From: Rhodothermus profundi
GTDB lineage: Bacteria > Bacteroidota > Rhodothermia > Rhodothermales > Rhodothermaceae
Assembly (NCBI RefSeq): GCF_900142415.1
Contig: NZ_FRAU01000006.1
Location: forward strand, 124,001-188,000
Length of the DNA stretch: 64,000 nt
Direction: 5' to 3'
The position numbers and the translations under genes were made by a program. The notes beneath the pieces are model-generated. The model searched no databases, had not been told where the DNA came from, and was given only the letters and a program-made list of their open reading frames with translations. Positions 8,595 to 16,948 of the stretch are shown in pieces. How positions within the stretch are numbered: position 1 is the first letter of the stretch; every line of letters starts with the position of its first letter.

Positions 8595-10311
8595 TCCGGA
8601 GTCCCCAGGCCTGGGGCTCTTCGGGTTCGGGATATTCGAACTGACCATAGGCATGCGAAAAATCGGTCCGAAAGTGCGCCGTGTATGATCCGGGTGGCAG
8701 CGTCAGCGTCGTATCCGCCAGCCGATTGCGGGCGTCTCCTCCGGCAGGGCGGGTGTGCTCCCAGGTCATTTCCCAGACGATCTCACCGGTGCCGGCGCGT
8801 TCAATCCATCCGTAATCATACCGGCCACTGATCGATAATTCTCCAACTGCCCGAATGCGCAGCCGCGTGGGCCTGGTTAAGGTAAACGCCTGAACGCGAT
8901 GTTCGTTGTTCCCAACACGGGTTAAGTCGACCAGTACCCGGCCACCTGACTGAGAAGCTTCCGGTATGGGCTCCTGTTCAGCTACTGGAGGGACTGTCGG
9001 CATCAGAATGTGCTGTTGTTGCTGGGGACTCAGGACAAACAGCGTGACCCCCCAGCGCCCGGGATGCTCGGGGCGTCCGTTGCGCCAGTCTCCATAGGCG
9101 TGCGAGTTATCCGTGCGATAATGCAGCGTGTAGCGACCGGGTGCCAGCCTTAGCGCAGCAATCTCCAGCCGATTGTTGGGATGGCCGCCGGCCGGCACGG
9201 AACGGCTTCGAGCCATTTCCCAGACGATTACGCCGGTGCTGTCGGTCAGCCAGGCATAGTCGTAGCGTCGATTCCGCGTGCCCAGCTCTCCCAGCGCGTA
9301 GAGTAGCACCGCCGTGGTATCCGTTACTTCAAAGCCAACCGCGCGATTTTCGTTGTTTCCCACAGCGGTCAATTGAAGCACTGGTTGCAGGTCGGTCCAG
9401 GGATCCACAAGCGTCACACTTGTATCTTCGGGGTGCAACCGCCAGAGGGTTATGCCCCAGGCAGCGGGATCATACGGTGGGTTGCGTCGCCAGTTGCCAA
9501 AGGCATGCGCGGCATCCGTCTGGAACCAGACGCGATACAGCCCGGGGGCCAGACTTAACGTGTCGCGCACCTGGCGATTGCCTATCCAGCCACCAGCGGG
9601 CTGGCTCTGCGCATGCGTCATTTCCCAGACACGTTGCCCCTCAGGAAGCCGCTCAATCCATCCGTAGTCGGCCGGATTCGGATCGAACTCTCCCACCGCA
9701 TAGAGTCGCACTCGTGCAGGTTGCCGAACATGCAGCAGCGCCATGCGGGCGGTAGCCGAAGGCATAGGAGCCGCTGTCCAGAGCAGTGCAGGGCCGTCCG
9801 GTGCCTGGAGTTGACCGTCTTCCAGCCAGAGCAAAGCAGCTTCGTCCAGCACCCAGAAGCGTAGCGTCCACTCTTGGCGGCTCCGCGTCCAGGGCGGCCT
9901 AGGCGTCAGCCACGTCCAGAAGCCGGTTCGAGGTGGCACATTACCCTGCGTAGTAAAGAAAACCTCATAGCGACCGGGTGCCAACTGAAGCGTATCACGC
10001 ACCCGGAAACGAAGCGATCTGGTTCCAGGCGGCGGTTGCATCTTCCAGACAACGCGACGATCCGACGCGCGCAGGAGCCATCCATACGCCGCAAGCGCGC
10101 CATCTGAGCGGGCCCCGACGCCTTCCAACAGAAGCCGAACCGGACGTTCGATCACCAGTGTTCGATGGTAGAGCATGCCCGGTGCCATGTCGGAAAACAC
10201 AACAACTTCCCCTGCAGGCAACTCCTGTCGCTGGCAGGCGCGAAGGCCTACCAGCAGCATCAGCAGCATCAGCACCGCAAGCTGCCAGCGTATCAGGGTC
10301 GTGCGCGACAT
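8575..10311 (-). CDS. Exported protein with four copies of a ~110-residue beta module
   Basis: 578 residues; not recognised as a named family. The N-terminus (MSRTTLIRWQLAVLMLLMLL then VGLRACQRQ) is a signal peptide, perhaps a lipoprotein signal ending LRAC. Four related modules follow at about residues 35-125, 189-300, 316-430 and 462-575. Each reads roughly: 'VGE..DYGWIE....VWEM', 'PAGG..NR...TL.LAPG.Y', 'RTD.SHAYG.W' and 'P..WGITL..L'. The first is the most divergent and lacks the SHAYG block. Invariant Trp, Gly and aromatic residues suggest a beta-sandwich sensor or adhesion module. It leads the minus-strand run prmA-ppx-mrp-nfu. A stretch rich in Q, P and E at about 435-455 links modules 3 and 4. 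Confidence 0.75.
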   Translation of the reverse strand: MSRTTLIRWQLAVLMLLMLLVGLRACQRQELPAGEVVVFSDMAPGMLYHRTLVIERPVRLLLEGVGARSDGALAAYGWLLRASDRRVVWKMQPPPGTRSLRFRVRDTLQLAPGRYEVFFTTQGNVPPRTGFWTWLTPRPPWTRSRQEWTLRFWVLDEAALLWLEDGQLQAPDGPALLWTAAPMPSATARMALLHVRQPARVRLYAVGEFDPNPADYGWIERLPEGQRVWEMTHAQSQPAGGWIGNRQVRDTLSLAPGLYRVWFQTDAAHAFGNWRRNPPYDPAAWGITLWRLHPEDTSVTLVDPWTDLQPVLQLTAVGNNENRAVGFEVTDTTAVLLYALGELGTRNRRYDYAWLTDSTGVIVWEMARSRSVPAGGHPNNRLEIAALRLAPGRYTLHYRTDNSHAYGDWRNGRPEHPGRWGVTLFVLSPQQQQHILMPTVPPVAEQEPIPEASQSGGRVLVDLTRVGNNEHRVQAFTLTRPTRLRIRAVGELSISGRYDYGWIERAGTGEIVWEMTWEHTRPAGGDARNRLADTTLTLPPGSYTAHFRTDFSHAYGQFEYPEPEEPQAWGLRIERLDL

Positions 10312-10520
10312 GGCAGGGCCTTTACCGGTCTGGGCTCCGGAGTACGCGCGCTAACGCGTAAAAGTTACAGGATGGCATACGCGCTCCGCCATCCTATCCG
10401 TTGTATTCTTCAAAACGAAGAAGCGTAACAAACGCCCGCCTTTTTCAGTATGATGCAAGCAGCTACGTACAGGCGGGCCTTCCGCTGGCTTTCCAGAGCT
10501 ACGGATTTTATCAGGGTTGC

Positions 10521-12767
10521 ATGGTACGCAATGTAATGTTTCCCTCACTGCAGCAGACGGAAATGCTGCTTCAGCAACGGCGCACCCGCCTGTCGCTGCT
10601 GCTGCCCTTCTTTGGCACCGGTTACATTCTGTCGGTCATCTTCCATTTGCTGATATGGAAATCGGGGACGCCTCCGTCAACGTGGGTACGGCTCCTTTAC
10701 TATGACGGACTCATTTTGCTCACCTATGGCGCCCTCTGGCTGCTGCTCTGGGGCGAGACGCATCAGCGCGGTGCAGCACCCACCCGCATCTTCTGGAGCC
10801 TGGCTGTTGCCTCCCTGCTCTTTCTGGGAGTCGGTTATCTGGTATTGCGCATCGGTCGCCCTTCTGACGATTTAGCGCTGCCTGCTCAGGTAACAGGGTT
10901 TGCCTATGAGACAGGCGTGCCGCTCACATGGGCGGTTGTTGTGCAAATGAACGTGCTGGCGCTGTTTGAGGCACTGCTGGCTTTCTGGTTGCTGTTGCAA
11001 CTGCGGGGTCTGGTGCTGTTTAAACGCACGCGGCAGAGCGAGCGAAGCTGGCGCTGGATGCTGGGGAGCATGGCTTTCTCTGCCCTGCTCGTTGACCTGC
11101 TTCAGCCCGGAGAATTTGTGCTGGCTTTACTGCTCAGCCTGCCGGTCGGGCTTATGCTCCGCAATGCTTTTCGCGTTTCCTGGATTCTGTATCTCACGTT
11201 CCGGCAGAAACTGGTGAACCTGGGGCTGACGGTACTGGCCACGCTTGTCCTTTCGGGCACGCTGGCCTTCACCAGCGGACCGGCTCATGAGTACGTCTGG
11301 CACTACAGTCCTGCGCTGAGTAGCTTTGTGAATTTAAGTCTGGCCTTCGGCATTCTTTATCTGGTCACTTCTTTTCTGTCGCTGCTCTTTCACCTGCCGA
11401 CAACGAGCGACTTTCAGCGCAAGGTAGATGAGCTGGCAGCGCTGCATGCCCTGATGCAATTGGTCAGCCAGGTGTTCGACGTAACCCGGCTTACCGAAAC
11501 CATTGTTCGGCTTCCCGTCGATGCCGGCGTAGCCCGAGCCGCCTGGCTTGCGCTGCCTGACTTTCAGAAGACGTTTCGGCCGCGAATTGTAGCGGCTTAT
11601 AACCTGCCCGACGGCCAGTCACCCGAGACGCTTGTAGATGTCGAGGCGCTCTACCAGGAAGTAGCCATGCGCCGGCAGTTTCTACTGCTGGAGCAGGCGC
11701 TGACCGATCATCGAGTGCGCGCTCAACCGCAGCATGGCATCGGTAGCCTGCTGGCGGTTCCGCTGATTGCGCGCAACGAGTTGCTGGGCGTCCTGTTTGT
11801 CACGCGTGAGGTAGCCTACGGTTTTGAACAGGATGACGTAGAAGCCATTACAGTGTTTGCCGCGCAGGCAGCGCTTGCCCTTGACAATGCCCGGCTGCTG
11901 AATGAACGCCTGGAAAAAGAACGCCTGGCGCGCGAATTGGCCATCGCCCGCGACGTGCAGCGTCGTCTTCTGCCCCAGCGGTTGCCTCGTCTCCCCGGGT
12001 TGCAGATCGTGGCCGCCAGCATCTCCGCCCAGGAAGTTGGCGGTGATTACTACGATTTGCTGCCCATCGACACCCACCGGCTGGCCTTCATCGTGGCTGA
12101 TGTTGCCGGCAAAGGAACCTCTGCGGCTTTTTACATGGCCGAACTGCAGGGCATCTTCCGGGCGCTGAGTCCGCTCAACCCCGATCCCGCCGCTTTTCTC
12201 GTGCAGGCCAACCAGGCACTTTTTGGAACGCTGGAACGCAAAGCCTTTATCTCGGCCGTCTATGGTATTTTTGACGTCCAGCACGGCACGCTTTCGCTGG
12301 CCCGCGCGGGGCATCTGCCGCCTATTTTGCTGCGTCCGCACGAACCGCCGCGCCTGCTGCGGCTTCAGGGGTTGGGATTGGGGCTAGATCGGGGCGAACT
12401 TTTTCGCCGAACGCTGGAGACGTGCACGCTGTCGCTGCAAGCAGGCGACCGCCTGCTGCTGTACACAGATGGACTGATTGAAAGCCGCAACGACCGCGGC
12501 GAATCCTTTGGCTATACCCGCCTCCTTCAATCCCTTGAAACGCATGCGCTGACGCCTATCGACCAATTGCATCGCCATCTGCTTGACACGTTGCAGCAGT
12601 TTACCGGCCGCCCCACCTACGACGATGACCTGACCCTTGTTATCTTCCAGTGGCAAGAGGTGCCGGCAGCCCAGAACAGACGGGATCGCCAGGCTCCTCA
12701 GCCCCAACCCGCTAGCCTACCCATGCGTTCTTCCCAACCTTCGCAGCATTCGCAACAAACGCCATGA
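10521..12767 (+). CDS. RsbU-like PP2C phosphatase with membrane and GAF domains
   Basis: 748 residues from ATG 10521; the frame extends to 10401 but the added residues look non-coding. The N-terminal ~300 residues hold about eight hydrophobic segments. A GAF-like domain spans about 311-460, ending in a helix 'LNERLEKERLARELAIARDV'. The SpoIIE/PP2C phosphatase domain (about 470-705) shows the metal-binding motifs 'VGGDYYDLL', 'VADVAGKGTSAAF', 'ARAGHLPPILLRP', 'LLLYTDGLIESRN' and 'TYDDDLTLVIF'. Such enzymes dephosphorylate STAS-domain anti-anti-sigma factors. Its stop overlaps the start of exactly such a gene (ATGA, 12764-12767). A low-complexity Gln/Pro/Ser tail of ~45 residues ends it. Confidence 0.9.
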   Translation: MVRNVMFPSLQQTEMLLQQRRTRLSLLLPFFGTGYILSVIFHLLIWKSGTPPSTWVRLLYYDGLILLTYGALWLLLWGETHQRGAAPTRIFWSLAVASLLFLGVGYLVLRIGRPSDDLALPAQVTGFAYETGVPLTWAVVVQMNVLALFEALLAFWLLLQLRGLVLFKRTRQSERSWRWMLGSMAFSALLVDLLQPGEFVLALLLSLPVGLMLRNAFRVSWILYLTFRQKLVNLGLTVLATLVLSGTLAFTSGPAHEYVWHYSPALSSFVNLSLAFGILYLVTSFLSLLFHLPTTSDFQRKVDELAALHALMQLVSQVFDVTRLTETIVRLPVDAGVARAAWLALPDFQKTFRPRIVAAYNLPDGQSPETLVDVEALYQEVAMRRQFLLLEQALTDHRVRAQPQHGIGSLLAVPLIARNELLGVLFVTREVAYGFEQDDVEAITVFAAQAALALDNARLLNERLEKERLARELAIARDVQRRLLPQRLPRLPGLQIVAASISAQEVGGDYYDLLPIDTHRLAFIVADVAGKGTSAAFYMAELQGIFRALSPLNPDPAAFLVQANQALFGTLERKAFISAVYGIFDVQHGTLSLARAGHLPPILLRPHEPPRLLRLQGLGLGLDRGELFRRTLETCTLSLQAGDRLLLYTDGLIESRNDRGESFGYTRLLQSLETHALTPIDQLHRHLLDTLQQFTGRPTYDDDLTLVIFQWQEVPAAQNRRDRQAPQPQPASLPMRSSQPSQHSQQTP

Positions 12768-13138
12768 GCAACTTTTCCGTAGGATTCCGACAGCACAATA
12801 GCGTACAGATTCTGGATCTACAGGGTGAACTTGACGCACATACCGCCCCCGAGCTGGAGGCAGCTTTGCAGCAGTGCCTCCAAAAAGGCCACTACCAGAT
12901 TCTGGTGAATGGCCGCCACCTGGATTACATCTCCAGTGCTGGACTGGGTGTGTTCATGGCTTATATCGAGGAAATCCGAGAAAAGGGAGGCGATCTGAAA
13001 ATTGCCGAGCTTAAACCCAGCGTGTACAACGTGTTCGATTTACTGGGTTTTCCGCTGCTTTTCGATATTGTGCCGTCCGAAGAGGAAGCGCTGGCGCGCT
13101 TTGCTCGTGGAGAACGTCCGACGCTGCCCTCCTCATAA
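12764..13138 (+). CDS. STAS-domain anti-anti-sigma factor (RsbV/SpoIIAA type)
   Basis: 124 residues, a single STAS domain. 'LQGELDAHTAPELEAAL' is the opening strand-helix, and 'HLDYISSAGLGVFMAYIEEI' holds the Ser that RsbW-type kinases phosphorylate in this family. In partner switching the unphosphorylated STAS protein traps the kinase and frees its target. It is translationally coupled to the upstream phosphatase by a 4-base overlap and is followed 16 bases later by the kinase gene. The partner sigma factor is not next to it and may act elsewhere in the genome. Confidence 0.93.
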   Translation: MSNFSVGFRQHNSVQILDLQGELDAHTAPELEAALQQCLQKGHYQILVNGRHLDYISSAGLGVFMAYIEEIREKGGDLKIAELKPSVYNVFDLLGFPLLFDIVPSEEEALARFARGERPTLPSS

Positions 13139-13154
13139 GCGACTGGAGCAAGCC

Positions 13155-13610
13155 GTGAGCCGCGCCCTTTACACCCTACGTATTCCCAGTGCAACGCGCT
13201 ATCTGCAAACGGTTCGGCGCTTTGTGGAGCGGCACGCCCGTGCGGCCGGCCTCTCAGAAGAGGCGATTGAGCAGCTGAAACTAGCGGTGGACGAAGCCTG
13301 CACCAATATCATCAAACATGCCTACAAAGGGCGTCCGGATCGCCCTATTGATATAGCTGTTCTGATTGAACCCGACCGTTTCATTGTACGCATTCGCGAT
13401 CAGGGCGAGGCGTTCGATCCTGCCCATTACCGGGCCCCGGACTTACCTACCCTCATTCGGCAACGCCAGGGAGGAGGACTGGGCGTACGCCTGATCCGTC
13501 AGCTGATGGATGAGGTAACCTACCAAAGCCGGGGGGCATATAACGAAGTGCGTCTCATCAAATACCTGGCGTCTTCCGGCACAGCCCTTCCGCCTTCTGC
13601 GAGCGCCTGA
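13155..13610 (+). CDS. RsbW-like serine kinase / anti-sigma factor (HATPase_c)
   Basis: 151 residues from GTG 13155, which has GGAG six bases upstream; the frame is open further up but would overlap the STAS gene deeply. It is a lone GHKL ATPase domain: N-box 'LAVDEACTNIIKHAYKG', G1 box 'IRDQGEAFDP', and G2-like 'GGGLGVRLIRQLMDEVTY'. Proteins of this kind phosphorylate the STAS partner and often bind a sigma factor. With the phosphatase and STAS genes it forms a complete signalling switch. It ends 2 bases from the convergent ubiE stop. Confidence 0.92.
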   Translation: MSRALYTLRIPSATRYLQTVRRFVERHARAAGLSEEAIEQLKLAVDEACTNIIKHAYKGRPDRPIDIAVLIEPDRFIVRIRDQGEAFDPAHYRAPDLPTLIRQRQGGGLGVRLIRQLMDEVTYQSRGAYNEVRLIKYLASSGTALPPSASA

Positions 13611-13612
13611 GC

Positions 13613-14350
13613 TTATCGCCGTCCTCGGTAAAGCGAGGCAATGCCGAAGGTCAGCGGTTTCCACAGCAGCTCCTGAAAGCCGACGCTTGCCATGCGTTGC
13701 AGGAAATCGGGCCCATCCGGAAATGCCTCAACGGACGCCGGCAAATAGCGGTATGCTCCCTCATCACGCGACAACCAGGCGCCGATGCGCGGCAGCACAT
13801 GGTGCGCATACCACCGGTAGAGCGTCCGAATAATGGGCGTGCGCGGATGGCTGAATTCGAGTACTACCAGCACACCTCCTGGTCGGAGCACCCGGTAGCT
13901 TTCGCGAAGTCCGCGCTCTAAGTTTTCAAAGTTACGCACGCCAAAGGCTACCAGCACCGCATCGAACTGAGCATCGGAGAAGGGAAGCTTTTCGGCATCG
14001 CCTTTGCGCAGGATTACGCGATCGTTCAGCCCCAGCCGCGCTATTTTTTCCTGCCCGATCTGCAACATTGTTTCGGCAATGTCCACGCCGACCACGCGCT
14101 CAACAGGCAGGCGTCGCGCTACCTCAATGGCCAGATCTGCCGTGCCGGTGGCTACATCCAGCACACGTCGCGGCTGCTCCGGTGCAATCAAATCGACCGC
14201 TTGCCGGCGCCAGCGCTGATCAATACCTGCGCTCAAAATGCGGTTGAGCAAGTCATAGCGCGGCGCGATGGCGTCAAACATGGCCGCCACCTGCCGCTTT
14301 TTGCCCGCCGCCTCTCCAACAGGCGGATAGTGCTTACGACGACGCGGCAT
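13613..14350 (-). CDS. ubiE: Demethylmenaquinone / ubiquinone methyltransferase
   Basis: 245 residues, normal for UbiE/MenG. It catalyses the SAM-dependent C-methylation in quinone synthesis, most likely menaquinone in this lineage. Landmarks are 'VAAMFDAIAPRYDLLNRILS', 'VLDVATGTADLAIEVAR' (SAM site, near residue 63), 'DAVLVAFGVRNFENLERGL' and 'SYRVLRPGGVLVVLEFSHP'. It starts at ATG 14350, whose A overlaps the last base of the pfkA stop codon, so the two genes are closely coupled on the minus strand. Confidence 0.93.
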   Translation of the reverse strand: MPRRRKHYPPVGEAAGKKRQVAAMFDAIAPRYDLLNRILSAGIDQRWRRQAVDLIAPEQPRRVLDVATGTADLAIEVARRLPVERVVGVDIAETMLQIGQEKIARLGLNDRVILRKGDAEKLPFSDAQFDAVLVAFGVRNFENLERGLRESYRVLRPGGVLVVLEFSHPRTPIIRTLYRWYAHHVLPRIGAWLSRDEGAYRYLPASVEAFPDGPDFLQRMASVGFQELLWKPLTFGIASLYRGRR

Positions 14351-15333
14351 CAGCCCAGCAACTGGGTCAGTTTGAGCAGCTCGTAGTCAATCGTCTTTTT
14401 GCGGCTGTAGACGTGCTTGAGCGGCGTCAGCTTAATCTCTCCGTTAACCACGCCCACCATCACGTTCGCATGGCCCTGCAACAACGCTTCAACGGCCGCA
14501 GCGCCCAGACGACTGGCCAGCACCCGATCGCGTGCGGTAGGCGATCCGCCACGCTGCGTATGTCCCAGAATACATACCCGCAGATCAATGCGCGCGAATG
14601 CCGGATCCTGCCGGAGATCCTGAGCAATCTGGGTTGCCCCGCCGTGCTCGTCCCCTTCAGCTACCACCACGATGGACGAACGTGACTGGGCCGACATAAG
14701 CGAAAGAATGCGCTCTTTGATTTCCTCAATGTCCGTGAACGTTTCCGGGATCAGAACCATCTCGGCGCCACTGCCAATCCCACAGTTGAGCGCAATAAAA
14801 CCAGCATCCCGCCCCATCACCTCAACCAGAAACAGCCGGTCGTGCGCGTCGGCCGTATCCCGAATACGGTCGATGTTCTGAATCGCCGTATTCATAGCAG
14901 TATCAAAGCCAATGGTCTCGTCCGTACCAAACAGATCATTGTCGATCGTGCCCGGGCACCCGACAATTGGGATGCGATGCTCCTCATAGAAGACCGCTGC
15001 CCCCCGAAACGTCCCGTCTCCTCCGATGGCCACCAGGGCATCAATACCCGCCTGGCGAAGCTGCTCTGCCGCTTTTGCACGCCCTTCGGGCGTCATAAAC
15101 TCCTTGGAGCGAGCACTTTTCAGGATAGTCCCCCCGAGCTGCAAGATGTTCGACACCGAACGTCCGTCCATCTCCACAAAGTCGCCCTCAATCATGCCTG
15201 CATAGCCCCGCCGAATGCCAAAAACCTCCAGATCATGGGCAAGGGCTGTACGCACCACGGCCCGAATGCAAGCGTTCATGCCGGGGGCGTCCCCGCCACT
15301 GGTAAAGACGCCGATGCGTCGAATCTCTTCCAT
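14350..15333 (-). CDS. pfkA: 6-phosphofructokinase (ATP type)
   Basis: 327 residues from ATG 15333 (MEEIRRIGVFTSGGDA); eleven further codons are open upstream. This is the glycolytic enzyme that phosphorylates fructose 6-phosphate. Diagnostic sites: 'GVFTSGGDAPGMNACI' (ATP loop), 'ALVAIGGDGTFRGA', the catalytic 'GTIDNDLFGTDETIGFDTA', 'FLVEVMGRDAGFIAL', 'VVAEGDEHGG' and 'LGHTQRGGSPTARDR'. The Gly after GGDG-x (GGDGTFRGA rather than GGDDSY) supports use of ATP rather than pyrophosphate. Length and motifs are those of bacterial PfkA. Confidence 0.95.
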   Translation of the reverse strand: MEEIRRIGVFTSGGDAPGMNACIRAVVRTALAHDLEVFGIRRGYAGMIEGDFVEMDGRSVSNILQLGGTILKSARSKEFMTPEGRAKAAEQLRQAGIDALVAIGGDGTFRGAAVFYEEHRIPIVGCPGTIDNDLFGTDETIGFDTAMNTAIQNIDRIRDTADAHDRLFLVEVMGRDAGFIALNCGIGSGAEMVLIPETFTDIEEIKERILSLMSAQSRSSIVVVAEGDEHGGATQIAQDLRQDPAFARIDLRVCILGHTQRGGSPTARDRVLASRLGAAAVEALLQGHANVMVGVVNGEIKLTPLKHVYSRKKTIDYELLKLTQLLG

Positions 15334-15381
15334 ATGTCTACCGTTTCGTTTGGCCTCGTGGGGCAACCCGCAGCGCCTGCC

Positions 15382-16215
15382 TTACCGGCGACGCGGATCA
15401 AGTGGACGCGCCACGACAATGCCCACCTGGGCAGGGTTGTTCTGGGCATATATTTGAAGATCCGGCGAAACCCTGACCCCGCCCTGCGGCGATGCATGCA
15501 GCAACCCGCGCCGTCCATCAGCGCCTACGTAAACCAGCCCGACATGCACGACGTCCAGCGTCGGCTCACGGGCCACAAACGCGACGATGTCGCCCGGCTG
15601 CAAGTGCTGGGCAATGCGCCGTATTTGATGGCGGGGTATGACAAAGCGTTCCCGGATGCTCAGGGCTATCTCGACGTCTCGAATGCACTGCCAGGTGCTG
15701 TCGTCTGCCAGGCGCGGATAGAGGGTCCGATGGGTACTCATAAAGGTAATGCGCCGGCGCATCGGGCGGCCGCCCAGCGCCTGGGTGATGTCGCGCACCC
15801 AGCCGCGCCGCGCATTGTCGTCAATCCAGTCGGTAAAATAGTGAAGCCGACTGCAATAGCCACGCCGCTGGCCATCTCGATAACGCAACCGTTCCACGCG
15901 CCGCTGGAAGCCTTCCCATGTCGTGTCGCCCATCACGACACCCTGGGCCAGCGCCAGCACGCTTTCCACAAACAATACGCAATCAAATCGATCCAGAGGC
16001 GTCTGCAGCGACTCGCTCGGCGTCTCATCCAGCAAACCGGTAACGTAGGGCGTTCCCTGGAGCTGAAGCCCCAGTGTCTGCATCACCTCACCCAGCGGTC
16101 GGTTCGCTAACTGCTTCTGGCGAGCCACCTGCATCAGTTCAAGAAAACGGGCCTGCCCGACCGAATCTGGTCCGGCCACCAGCAACCCCCCGATCAGTAT
16201 CGCCATCCAATTCAT
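15382..16215 (-). CDS. DUF1460 family, NlpC/P60-like amidase
   Basis: 277 residues with a short N-terminal hydrophobic segment (MNWMAILIGGLLVAG) that may be a signal peptide. The body matches the DUF1460 family of papain-like fold N-acetylmuramoyl-L-alanine amidases: 'DRFDCVLFVESVLAL' carries the expected catalytic Cys near residue 98, 'YCSRLHYFTDWI' follows, and 'GDIVAFVAREPTLDVVHVG' has the probable catalytic His. The likely substrate is cell-wall peptidoglycan or its fragments in the periplasm. The gene's start overlaps the aat stop by four bases. Confidence 0.85.
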   Translation of the reverse strand: MNWMAILIGGLLVAGPDSVGQARFLELMQVARQKQLANRPLGEVMQTLGLQLQGTPYVTGLLDETPSESLQTPLDRFDCVLFVESVLALAQGVVMGDTTWEGFQRRVERLRYRDGQRRGYCSRLHYFTDWIDDNARRGWVRDITQALGGRPMRRRITFMSTHRTLYPRLADDSTWQCIRDVEIALSIRERFVIPRHQIRRIAQHLQPGDIVAFVAREPTLDVVHVGLVYVGADGRRGLLHASPQGGVRVSPDLQIYAQNNPAQVGIVVARPLDPRRR

Positions 16216-16805
16216 GATGACAAGTTACGAACATCGGGCGCCCAGTGCACGGGCAACGCAATGGCCGCAGCCAACAACTGTTCAAAAACCGTGCGGGGAA
16301 TTTCCTCCGCTCCAAATTGCTGAAAATGGGGCGTCAACATCTGAATGTCCAGCAGACGAAAGCCCTGCCGGCGCAAGTGCGCTACCAGATGGACCAGGGC
16401 CACTTTAGAGGCTTCTGAGACGCGGTGAAACATAGACTCTCCAAAAAATGCCCCGCCGATACTTACGCCAAACAGCCCCCCAACAAGCTGCCCCGCCTGC
16501 CAGCATTCAACGCTATGGGCATGCCCCCTCCGGTAAAGCGCCCGGTACATCTCCTGCAGTTCCGGAACAATCCAAGTAGCTGGACGCGCTGCGCAGGCAC
16601 GCACCACCTCGTCAAAAGCCTGATCGAATGTTACCGCAAAGACCCCGCGCCGCACCAAGCGGGCCAGATTTCGCGGCACGTGAAACCGCTCCAGAGGCAA
16701 AATGGCCCGGGGATCTGGCGCATACCAGTGCACCTGACCGGTCACAGGATCCGGCATCGGAAAATAGCCTCGCTGGTACATTTCTAGAGCAGATCTTTCA
16801 TCCAT
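16212..16805 (-). CDS. aat: Leucyl/phenylalanyl-tRNA-protein transferase
   Basis: 197 residues, a little shorter than the E. coli enzyme. Aat moves Leu or Phe from tRNA to proteins with N-terminal Arg or Lys, marking them for ClpAP under the N-end rule. Signature stretches are 'YQRGYFPMPDP', 'VHWYAPDPRAILPLE', 'GHAHSVECWQAGQLVGGLFG', 'GAFFGESMFHRVSEASK' and 'FRLLDIQMLTPHFQQFGA'. It is the first gene of the minus-strand run aat-DUF1460, opposite the large secreted protein gene; a 143-base divergent promoter region separates them. Confidence 0.95.
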   Translation of the reverse strand: MDERSALEMYQRGYFPMPDPVTGQVHWYAPDPRAILPLERFHVPRNLARLVRRGVFAVTFDQAFDEVVRACAARPATWIVPELQEMYRALYRRGHAHSVECWQAGQLVGGLFGVSIGGAFFGESMFHRVSEASKVALVHLVAHLRRQGFRLLDIQMLTPHFQQFGAEEIPRTVFEQLLAAAIALPVHWAPDVRNLSS

Positions 16806-16948
16806 CGGATATACTGCGATTGTTCAGGCAGGAAACTTTTTATTTCTTTGTTACAACGACAAATTTCTATTTTTAAACCTTATACTTTTTCTTAAAGTAG
16901 TATCTCCGTATATTGAGCCCCGAAATTAAAGCGCAACGGAGCAACCGA

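Noticed and set aside
10343-10360. TACGCG/CGCGTA inverted repeat in the divergent spacer
   Set aside because: Only six-base arms in GC-rich DNA; likely by chance, no recognised operator.
10434-10478. GCCCGCCT/AGGCGGGC inverted repeat upstream of the RsbU-like gene
   Set aside because: Arms are 29 bases apart and no T-run follows; not a convincing terminator or operator.
11682-12341. 219-codon minus-strand frame
   Set aside because: Antisense to the PP2C domain of the RsbU-like phosphatase.
14842-16110. 422-codon plus-strand open frame
   Set aside because: It lies antisense to pfkA and the DUF1460 gene, both well supported, and its sequence has no family resemblance; it is a shadow frame of high-GC DNA.
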